NCBI GenBank assembly: GCA_002868985.1
Contig: PKTV01000169.1
Coordinates: 1-5,030, forward strand
Length of the DNA stretch: 5,030 nt
Direction: 5' to 3'
Origin: Desulfobacteraceae bacterium
Lineage (GTDB): Bacteria > Desulfobacterota > Desulfobacteria > Desulfobacterales > UBA11574
Below the pieces are notes generated by a model. That model made no database searches. It had not been told where the DNA came from and saw only the letters and a program-made list of their open reading frames with translations. This document shows, in pieces, positions 1 through 5,030 of the stretch. The position numbers and the translations under genes are program-made. The number at the start of each line of letters is the position of its first letter. The stretch's first letter is position 1.

Positions 1-11
1 AGCACTGCCTA

Positions 12-1547
12 GTGCTTAATGTCGGCGTGGTCGCCAGGGGTTCTCGCTGTTTATCCATTATGCAGACGCTGAGATCAATCAAACCTGTCCATTTCCAGTT
101 CAAAATCGCCGGAATAGCGGCTGTTACCAAATCCATCGCATGTTATAAATACGCTGGTGAAATGGACATAGAACTATTTGATAATTATATAGAAATGTTG
201 TCCATGGACCATCTGGATTTCATTCTTGAATTAACCGGAGATCAACAAATACTATCCGATCTGGTTAAGCTTAAACCACCTACGGTGGGCATATTGGACC
301 GTCAGGCTTCAATGCTTTTATTAGATATCGCAACGCTGCATGAGCGAGTTGCCGATAAAGCAACTGAAATCAACCTGGCCACATCATTTGCCTCTGCGCT
401 TTTGGAGGCTTCACCGGACGGCGTCATGGTTATAGACCGTAATTTTCGCATTATCAACTGCAATGACTCTCCGTTAATCACTGGGGGAAAAGGCCGTGAG
501 TTTGTCCTTGGAAAGTCCTGTTTCGAAATCATCCATGACTCTCAGAAACATTGCGACTGTATTGGAAGAGCCTGTCCGGCTCAAGAAACGTTAAAGACTC
601 GCCAGCCCTCCCGAGTCTTGCACGAAATTTCCAGCTTTAATGAAGAACCTCAAATTTCCCAAGTGACAGCCTATCCCATATTTAACCAATTGAACGAAAT
701 CGTTCAACTCGTTATAACCGTAAGAGACATATCAAAAGCTCTTGCCGATAGGATTGAACAGCGCACCCAGGTCATCAAAGACGATTTGGCACGCTTTGCA
801 CAGGAAGACCGACTGTCATCCTTGGGCCGGTTGGTCGCTTCGGTCTGTCATGAGATAAACAACCCTATCACCAGCATCGTCACCTTCAACAAACTCATTT
901 TATCCTATCTGCGGGAGAATAGAATGCCTCCGGAAGGCTCAGCCGGATTTGAACGGTATTTGGATTTGTCTATTCGTGAGGCACTGAGATGTGGCAGCAT
1001 CGTTAACAATCTACTGACCTTCGCACGGCAGAAAAGTGTTGAAGCAAAGGATGTCGATCTGATCGAGGTCGTTAAAACGATCATGGTGTTAACCAAGCAT
1101 CAATTCGACTCGGGCCAAGTGGAAGTTGAAGTAAACCTGCCAAAAGCGCCGTTTAAAGTCTGTGGCGATAGTGCTCAGATTCAGCAATGCTTGATGAACT
1201 TGATATTTAACGCCATCGAATCCATGCCTGAAGGTGGAAAGATGACCATCAGCGGAGGACGGGTCAATGGAGAGGACATGGTATGGCTATCCGTTGCCGA
1301 TAACGGCCATGGGATTAAACCGGAAGATTTACCCCACATATTCGAACCTTTTTACTCGACCAAAGTGGACGGCAAAGGGGTCGGACTCGGATTATCTATG
1401 ACTTACGGCATTATTCGAGAACATAATGGCGTTGTAGAGGTCGACAGCAAACCGGGAAAGGGCACCGTATTTAAGATTAAATTTCCCGGAAGTTCGTCCG
1501 ATGAAAGGGATTATGCGGATGCCAAATCCATGTCCTCAGCAATATAG
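12..1547 (+). CDS. Soluble PAS sensor histidine kinase with Rossmann-like N-terminal domain (5' end uncertain)
   Basis: Sensor half of a two-component system; it autophosphorylates on a histidine and passes the phosphate to a response regulator, most likely the next gene. Domains in the 511-residue reading are: about 2-108, a Rossmann-like alpha/beta region (start LNVGVVARG, later ELTG), as seen N-terminal in Desulfobacterota kinases; about 122-240, a PAS domain with a Cys-rich loop (C181, C183, C188); about 241-270, a helical linker; HisKA with phospho-acceptor H280 in HEINNP, where E281-x-x-N284 fits the ExxN motif linked to phosphatase activity; and HATPase_c with N-box N396/N400, G1 box DNGHG 430-434, F-box FEPFYSTK 444-451 and G2 box 454-462. 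No signal peptide or membrane segment is visible, so it should be cytosolic. The GTG at 12 gives a start typical of the family, but the frame stays open to the window edge and no RBS can be seen, so the true start may lie upstream. Function is firm; the signal is unknown. Confidence 0.9.
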   Translation: MLNVGVVARGSRCLSIMQTLRSIKPVHFQFKIAGIAAVTKSIACYKYAGEMDIELFDNYIEMLSMDHLDFILELTGDQQILSDLVKLKPPTVGILDRQASMLLLDIATLHERVADKATEINLATSFASALLEASPDGVMVIDRNFRIINCNDSPLITGGKGREFVLGKSCFEIIHDSQKHCDCIGRACPAQETLKTRQPSRVLHEISSFNEEPQISQVTAYPIFNQLNEIVQLVITVRDISKALADRIEQRTQVIKDDLARFAQEDRLSSLGRLVASVCHEINNPITSIVTFNKLILSYLRENRMPPEGSAGFERYLDLSIREALRCGSIVNNLLTFARQKSVEAKDVDLIEVVKTIMVLTKHQFDSGQVEVEVNLPKAPFKVCGDSAQIQQCLMNLIFNAIESMPEGGKMTISGGRVNGEDMVWLSVADNGHGIKPEDLPHIFEPFYSTKVDGKGVGLGLSMTYGIIREHNGVVEVDSKPGKGTVFKIKFPGSSSDERDYADAKSMSSAI

Positions 1548-1584
1548 ATGAGGGTCATAATGTCAAACACGACCGATTAAATTT

Positions 1585-1591
1585 AAAGGAG
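1585..1591 (+). promoter_or_regulatory. Ribosome binding site of the NtrC-type regulator gene
   Basis: AAAGGAG lies 7 nt before the ATG at 1599. It fixes the start of the response regulator and shows that the gene is translated independently of the kinase, whose stop is 51 nt upstream. Confidence 0.8.
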
Positions 1592-1598
1592 CAAATCG

Positions 1599-2951
1599 AT
1601 GAGTTCTGCGATGCAGATCATGGTAGTAGATGACGAGGAGAACATTTGCGAAGCTCTGGCAGCATGGTTCCAAAAAGACGGATACCGGGTTGAAACAGCA
1701 GGCTCCGGTCCGGAGGCACTGGAGCGCATGCAGCAGAAACCCTGTGATGTATACTTGGTAGATATTAAGATGCCCGGAATGGACGGACTGGAACTTCTGG
1801 CCAGATTAAAAGAGAGACAACCGGATGTCGATGTGATTATGATCACTGCCCATGGATCCATACAGACGGCGGTAGAGGCCATGAAACGGGGTGCCTGCGA
1901 CTATCTTTGCAAGCCTTTCGATCCTGATCAACTCTCCCTGCTCATGGAACGTGTGATAGCAAGTAAGGCGTTACGAGATGAAAACATCGCTTTGCGGGAG
2001 CAGTTGGCGGAACAGCGAGAGGCTATTTTCGATGGTTTTATCGCACAGTCTGAAACTATGCAAAAGGTTTTTTCAATGATCGAGGATGTCGCACCCTTCT
2101 CAGCACCGGTGCTTATCACAGGAGAAACCGGGGTGGGAAAGGAATTAATCGCTCATACCATTCATACACATAGCGAGCTATCTTACGGGCCGTTTGTGGC
2201 CATAAATTGTGGGGCTTTATCAGAAACCCTTCTAGAAAGTGAGCTCTTTGGCCACGAAATGGGTGCATTTACCGGTGCCGCCAAAGCTCGACGTGGTCGA
2301 CTGGAGATGGCCAACAACGGCACTTTGTTTTTAGACGAGGTCGGGGAAATTTCTACCAAAATGCAGGTTGCTCTTTTACGCGTGTTGGAAGAAAAAAAAT
2401 TTGAGCGGCTGGGAGGCAGTCGTACCATTGAGACCAATTTCCGCCTAATCAGCGCCACCCATCGGGAACTTCCCCAACTCATCAAGGAAAACCAATTCCG
2501 GGAGGATTTTTTCTATCGGATTAACGTCATCACTTTACCTGTCGCCCCGCTTAGGGATCGTTTAGAAGATGTTCCCGCTCTGGCCGATCATTTTTTGGAG
2601 CGCTACGTTCAGGAGACCGGCAAACCTATGGAGGGGTTCACTCAGAGAGCTCTGGGCATGTTGATGTCTTATTCCTGGCCCGGTAACGTTCGTGAATTGC
2701 GAAACGTCATCGAACGTTCAGTTGTGATAGCACGGGGCAGAATGATTGGGGCCAAAGAGTTGACTTTTTTAAACAGCCCAAGCGCTGAATGCCAATTGGG
2801 TACCCTTACATTAAAAGAACTTGAAATCAGCCATGTGCGAGCCGCCTTGGAAGCATGTAATTGGAACATAAGCCGGGCAGCCAAACAATTAGGAATTGAT
2901 CGAAGCACCCTCAACAGAAAGATAAAACGCTATCATTTGACCCGGCCTTAA
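1599..2951 (+). CDS. NtrC-family sigma-54-dependent response regulator
   Basis: Transcription activator that, when phosphorylated, oligomerises and uses ATP to open sigma-54 promoters. The 450 residues follow the complete family plan. The receiver domain (about 5-117) has acidic pocket D11/D12, phospho-acceptor D55, T83 and K105. The AAA+ domain (about 147-375) has Walker A GETGVGKE 175-182, the sigma-54 contact loop GAFTGA 222-227, Walker B LFLDE 243-247, the FRED...R region 300-307 with likely arginine-finger residues, and the WPGNVREL sensor II region 360-367. A Fis-type helix-turn-helix sits at about 411-446. All catalytic residues are present, so it should be active. Length is normal for the family. 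It follows the kinase gene by 51 nt with its own good RBS and is presumably that kinase's partner. Its target promoters are not evident in this window. Confidence 0.95.
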   Translation: MSSAMQIMVVDDEENICEALAAWFQKDGYRVETAGSGPEALERMQQKPCDVYLVDIKMPGMDGLELLARLKERQPDVDVIMITAHGSIQTAVEAMKRGACDYLCKPFDPDQLSLLMERVIASKALRDENIALREQLAEQREAIFDGFIAQSETMQKVFSMIEDVAPFSAPVLITGETGVGKELIAHTIHTHSELSYGPFVAINCGALSETLLESELFGHEMGAFTGAAKARRGRLEMANNGTLFLDEVGEISTKMQVALLRVLEEKKFERLGGSRTIETNFRLISATHRELPQLIKENQFREDFFYRINVITLPVAPLRDRLEDVPALADHFLERYVQETGKPMEGFTQRALGMLMSYSWPGNVRELRNVIERSVVIARGRMIGAKELTFLNSPSAECQLGTLTLKELEISHVRAALEACNWNISRAAKQLGIDRSTLNRKIKRYHLTRP

Positions 2952-2956
2952 GGCCG
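2943..2956. repeat. Perfect 14-bp palindrome spanning the regulator stop codon
   Basis: CGGCCTTAAGGCCG is a perfect palindrome whose centre overlaps the TAA stop of the sigma-54 regulator. As RNA it could form a 5-bp GC-rich stem with a TTAA loop. No T-run follows, so it is not a convincing intrinsic terminator. It lies 18 nt before the proposed start of the metalloprotease gene, where it could influence coupling or act as a protein site; it may also be chance. Confidence 0.5.
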
Positions 2957-2974
2957 ATCCGAAATGTAGACAAT

Positions 2975-3538
2975 TTGCACACAAATCAACCAAAACAGAC
3001 AAATAAGGCCCTGCTCGATCTCATCCTATTGGGTCATGTAAATGAGACAGCGGTCTCCATCGTCGCTGCAAACCTTCAGGCGATAATGGGCCTCAATACC
3101 GACATTCGATCGGAGCTCGCCAAACCTGATTACGCTTACGTGTCTGGACGCAACCAATTCGATGCGGCTAAGATCATTAAGAAACTATGCTCAATAACTG
3201 ACGGAGCACCACTCAAGTTGGGGCTGATTGAGAGTGATTTATGCTCGCCAATTCTCTCATTCGTCTACGGCGAATCACAGCTTGGGGGCAAGGCAGCTTT
3301 GGTTTCACTGCATCGTCTTTTTGCCAAAGATCCAGAGGTGACCTACCAGCGGATCGCCAAGATCAGTCTCCACGAAGTCGGTCATTTGTTGGGCATTAGA
3401 CATTGCTGGAAAACCTCCTGCCTGATGAAACACTCCAGTAATTTAGAGCCCTTGGATTTGCTATCAATGTACTTTTGCTCGGCATGTGAATATGAAATAA
3501 AACGGTGCCTGGAAACATTACTCAACAGGGATACTTAA
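2975..3538 (+). CDS. amzA: Archaemetzincin-type zinc metalloprotease
   Basis: Predicted small soluble zinc peptidase of the archaemetzincin family (M54); substrates of bacterial members are poorly known. The diagnostic signature is complete. HEVGHLLGIRH (133-143) supplies H133, H137 and H143 for the catalytic zinc, with E134 as general base. It runs directly into C144-x4-C149-x-M151 and ends in C168-x2-C171, giving the second, four-Cys zinc site and the Met-turn of the family. The N-terminal part, including the strand ALLDLILLGH (12-21) and FVYGESQLGGKAALVSLHRL (96-115), also fits. Length (187 aa) is normal and no signal peptide is seen. The start is a TTG without a clear Shine-Dalgarno; it was chosen because the next in-frame starts (TTG 3029, a Met at residue 38) would cut into or remove the first strand. 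It begins 23 nt after the regulator stop, so it is probably the third gene of the kinase-regulator operon. Family call is firm; the start is moderate. Confidence 0.88.
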   Translation: MHTNQPKQTNKALLDLILLGHVNETAVSIVAANLQAIMGLNTDIRSELAKPDYAYVSGRNQFDAAKIIKKLCSITDGAPLKLGLIESDLCSPILSFVYGESQLGGKAALVSLHRLFAKDPEVTYQRIAKISLHEVGHLLGIRHCWKTSCLMKHSSNLEPLDLLSMYFCSACEYEIKRCLETLLNRDT

Positions 3539-3555
3539 GAACTGAAATCCTCGGC

Positions 3556-4467
3556 TTAACCCAGGAACTCTTCAACCAATCGATCCCAGCCGATTCCCGG
3601 CAACATCCCGTAGATATCCTTGATAGCCTCACCACCTGTGGCAGCCATCTGGTAACCGGTTTCTTCACTCAGCAGCGTATTCAGGCGAGTGGCTTCATCA
3701 TCCATCCAGGCAAGACTCTCTGTGCCGAAGAATAAATTTTTCAAATTTTTTCGCAGATCAGTCGGTTCGATGACCATTAGCCAGCCGCCATAATAGGGCG
3801 AATCATTGGGAATTTGGGCCTTCCTTTTGACTTTATAATTAACAGCGACCACTTTGCCGTCCACCGGACTCAGAGTTACAGCTTCGTTCTGATCCCGTTT
3901 CAGGGTAGCCTGATGTTGGCCCTGGAAAACCGTTTTTCCCAGCCCGGGAAGCTCGATTTCATCCTGTGGGCCCAGCAGGCGGAGGGCAAAGTCATCGATG
4001 CCGACTCTCACCCGGCCGCCGTATTCCACCCTGGCCCATGTATGTCCATAATGATAATAGTGATCTATAGCTACATTGAAGCCCGAAGCCTGATCACAAA
4101 ACGGCGGGTTGATACCCGGCAGGTAACCCGTGTCTTCGATCATTTTGTCATAGGGACACTTGACACAGTTGTAGTTGTGAGCGCACATCTTGTAATCAAC
4201 CCGGCCACTGAGCATGTGTCGGCATTTTAGCTGGCTACTCAGCATCCGCATCCTTGGCGTGATATGGGCCTTTCTCATCTTCCCGGCCCGGGCTTGTTTT
4301 GTCTCAAAACTGGATTGCAACCTCCGGTCGAAGGAACAATCGAGGCAGTCAAAGGCATTGATGCACTTCATAGGTTTGACCACACCGGCCTTGCTCCACA
4401 CGCATTGATCATTGGCGATGCCATAAACGAAAGGGTTTTTTGTTTTTTTCGTCGCTTGTTTGTCCAT
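3556..4467 (-). CDS. GcvH-like protein with two N-terminal C-x12-C-x5-C-x2-C modules
   Basis: The C-terminal half resembles glycine cleavage H protein: GHTWARVEYGGRVRVGIDDF (141-160), then LGPQDEIELPGLG, SPVDGKVVAVN (200-210) and GWLMVIEP (228-235), i.e. the lipoyl-type barrel. The position of the lipoylated lysine, seven residues before the SPVxG serine, is Q193, so it probably does not act as the normal H protein. The N-terminal half has two alike Cys modules, C22/C35/C41/C44 and C82/C95/C101/C104, both spaced C-x12-C-x5-C-x2-C and followed by x-[FY]-D; they look like metal or Fe-S sites. The tail (about 237-303, NLKNLFFGTESLAWMDDEA...) has no function I recognise, but similar proteins with this whole layout occur in Desulfobacterota, often named glycine cleavage system protein H. 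The 303-residue start at 4467 has AAGGAGG 6 nt upstream; a longer 334-residue form from 4560 is also possible. The gene is convergent with the metalloprotease gene, 17 nt apart. Its biochemical role is unknown. Confidence 0.85.
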   Translation of the reverse strand: MDKQATKKTKNPFVYGIANDQCVWSKAGVVKPMKCINAFDCLDCSFDRRLQSSFETKQARAGKMRKAHITPRMRMLSSQLKCRHMLSGRVDYKMCAHNYNCVKCPYDKMIEDTGYLPGINPPFCDQASGFNVAIDHYYHYGHTWARVEYGGRVRVGIDDFALRLLGPQDEIELPGLGKTVFQGQHQATLKRDQNEAVTLSPVDGKVVAVNYKVKRKAQIPNDSPYYGGWLMVIEPTDLRKNLKNLFFGTESLAWMDDEATRLNTLLSEETGYQMAATGGEAIKDIYGMLPGIGWDRLVEEFLG

Positions 4468-4473
4468 GATAAA

Positions 4474-4480
4474 CCTCCTT
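4474..4480 (-). promoter_or_regulatory. Ribosome binding site for the 303-residue GcvH-like form
   Basis: On the minus strand AAGGAGG stands 6 nt before the ATG at 4467-4465. It is a near-perfect Shine-Dalgarno and the main reason for choosing MDKQATKK as the start. Confidence 0.8.
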
Positions 4481-4564
4481 GGCTCTGGATCATAGGGTTC
4501 TATTGATGTAACTGCTTGACTCGTTGCCCTATGTGTAAAGCACAATCGGTGCCACATCATGCAA

Positions 4565-4574
4565 CCTCCTTTTT
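4565..4574 (-). promoter_or_regulatory. Second strong ribosome binding site, 31 codons upstream in the same frame
   Basis: On the minus strand AAAAAGGAGG precedes two adjacent in-frame ATGs, 4 nt before 4560-4558 and 7 nt before 4557-4555. From there the frame runs without a stop into the GcvH-like gene, adding 30-31 residues (MMWHRLCFTHRA...). It either starts a longer form of the protein or a translated leader. Confidence 0.6.
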
Positions 4575-4577
4575 GGT

Positions 4578-4597
4578 GATTATAAGATCTTGTAATC
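4578..4597. promoter_or_regulatory. Imperfect 20-bp dyad, candidate operator
   Basis: GATTATAAGATCTTGTAATC equals its own reverse complement except at one symmetric pair (positions 6 and 15), centred on AGATCT. It lies just upstream of the distal RBS of the GcvH-like gene and contains that gene's best -10-like box. This is the size and placement expected of an operator for a dimeric regulator that blocks or steers transcription. The regulator is unknown. Confidence 0.45.
4579..4584 (-). promoter_or_regulatory. Candidate -10 box (TATAAT) for the GcvH-like gene
   Basis: The minus strand reads TATAAT here, with no good -35 hexamer 16-18 bp upstream. A related TATGAT box lies at 4595-4600. A start from TATAAT would fall near 4572, inside the distal RBS, favouring the shorter protein; a start from TATGAT would retain that RBS. 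The region is AT-rich, so chance matches are expected. Confidence 0.3.
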
Positions 4598-4650
4598 ATA
4601 ATACATTTTACATGTTGAATATAAAACGATTGCTCTGTCAGCGGATCTGG

Positions 4651-4677
4651 CAAAGTGATTCAAAATGCACCACTTTG
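4651..4677. repeat. 7-bp inverted repeat with 13-bp spacer, candidate upstream regulatory site
   Basis: CAAAGTG at 4651-4657 and CACTTTG at 4671-4677 are exact reverse complements separated by 13 bp. No T-run follows on either strand, so a terminator is unlikely. It sits roughly 90-120 bp upstream of the distal start of the GcvH-like gene, a position suited to an activator site. No GG-N10-GC sigma-54 element was found between it and the gene, so a link to the NtrC-type regulator is not supported here. Confidence 0.35.
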
Positions 4678-4680
4678 ACC

Positions 4681-4834
4681 CGACATTTCTGAAAATTTTA
4701 CAAAATCATAGGGTTATATCGGTGGCGCAACAAACACCACATTGTAGCAGATTGCGTCATCAAATCTCTTGTCCAAAAATTAGAGGGCGTTCAAGCGAGC
4801 AAAATAGAGTGAATCAAAATTATTAATAGGGAGG
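4681..4834. other. AT-rich intergenic stretch without recognisable gene
   Basis: This stretch continues the non-coding region upstream of the minus-strand gene. I see no tRNA-like clover, CRISPR repeat, IS end or convincing promoter pair. Base composition is clearly more AT-rich than in the four main genes. It leads up to a doubtful small ORF on the plus strand. Confidence 0.5.
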
Positions 4835-4987
4835 ATGGGATTTTTTTCTGATTTGGTAATTTTTAAGGTTTTTGAAAAAAATGACGTTAAAAGAGCCTCA
4901 GGTATGATTAAATTTTTGCTCAAGATCAAAGCATGGCAAAAAATAACCGCCCCGTTGAAGTACCGGGACAAGCCGGCATATAATTGA
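4835..4987 (+). CDS. Doubtful small ORF, 50 residues, Lys-rich
   Basis: An ATG frame of 50 codons ending in TGA: MGFFSDLVIFKVFEKN..., rich in Lys and Phe, with no motif I recognise and no clear membrane segment. AGGGAGG (4828-4834) directly abuts the ATG, a strong Shine-Dalgarno core but with zero spacing, which is unfavourable. It ends 20 nt before a possible GTG start of another plus-strand gene and could be a leader or small protein ahead of it. A 63-codon frame on the opposite strand covers much of the same DNA; neither shows clear coding character. It may be chance in AT-rich DNA. Confidence 0.25.
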   Translation: MGFFSDLVIFKVFEKNDVKRASGMIKFLLKIKAWQKITAPLKYRDKPAYN

Positions 4988-5007
4988 TATTCCGAGGATT
5001 ATTTTTT

Positions 5008-5030
5008 GTGCGTAACTCCAGAGAAATAGC
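5008..5030 (+). CDS. Possible start of a gene running off the right edge
   Basis: GTG followed by CGT AAC TCC AGA GAA ATA (VRNSREI) is open to the window end and has GAGGA (4994-4998) 9 nt upstream, a good Shine-Dalgarno spacing. Seven codons are too few to identify a product or prove coding. Confidence 0.22.

Noticed and set aside
1548..1580. Ten-codon ORF (MRVIMSNTTD) starting right after the kinase stop codon.
   Set aside because: Too short to judge, no good RBS at the first ATG, and such frames are common by chance between operon genes.
1528..1616. Kinase C-terminus ends MSSAI and the regulator begins MSSAM, suggesting a duplication at the junction.
   Set aside because: The codons differ at most positions, so it is not a recent DNA repeat; five residues can match by chance.
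3539..3555. Bidirectional terminator between the convergent metalloprotease and GcvH-like genes.
   Set aside because: The 17-nt gap has no GC-rich stem with a T-run; only distant CCTGG/CCAGG pairs were found.
3814..4230. 138-codon plus-strand frame opposite the GcvH-like gene.
   Set aside because: It lies wholly antisense to a gene with clear family similarity, has no RBS and resembles no family.
4561..4680. Sigma-54 promoter for the GcvH-like gene under the NtrC-type regulator.
   Set aside because: No GG-N10-GC element was found on the minus strand in this region.
4840..4882. Inverted repeat ATTTTTTTC ... GAAAAAAAT as a hairpin or terminator.
   Set aside because: Made of A and T runs with a 25-nt loop and no GC stem; low-complexity coincidence.
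4780..4971. 63-codon minus-strand frame in the AT-rich right end.
   Set aside because: No convincing RBS or family features, and it overlaps another equally weak frame; likely chance.

Overview
The window looks like a chromosomal piece of a sulfate-reducing-type Desulfobacterota (former Deltaproteobacteria) genome. This is inferred from the gene types: a soluble histidine kinase with a Rossmann-like N-terminal domain and a PAS domain carrying a Cys-rich loop, an NtrC-type sigma-54 activator, and a GcvH-like protein preceded by Cys clusters. No rRNA or other marker fixes the taxon.

Layout. Positions 1-1547 (+) hold a cytosolic sensor histidine kinase that starts at or just before the left edge. 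After 51 nt comes its likely partner at 1599-2951 (+), a complete NtrC-family regulator (receiver, AAA+ with GAFTGA, Fis-type HTH). Only 23 nt later, 2975-3538 (+) encodes a small archaemetzincin-type zinc metalloprotease. These three genes read as one operon. A 17-nt gap separates it from a convergent gene on the minus strand (3556-4467), which encodes a 303-residue protein with two copies of a C-x12-C-x5-C-x2-C module followed by a GcvH-like (lipoyl-domain fold) region without the expected lipoyl lysine. From about 4561 to the right end the DNA is AT-rich. It holds the promoter/operator region of the minus-strand gene (two dyad symmetries and a TATAAT box), a doubtful 50-codon ORF on the plus strand, and possibly the first codons of another plus-strand gene.

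How the parts may work together. The kinase probably senses an intracellular ligand or redox state, since it has no membrane segment, and phosphorylates the regulator at D55. The regulator would then activate sigma-54 promoters, none of which I can see in this window. The operon layout suggests the metalloprotease is made along with this pair. The link to the convergent Cys/GcvH-like gene is only positional. The most unusual elements are the tandem Cys module fused to a non-lipoylatable GcvH-like domain, and the coupling of an archaemetzincin to a sigma-54 two-component system.
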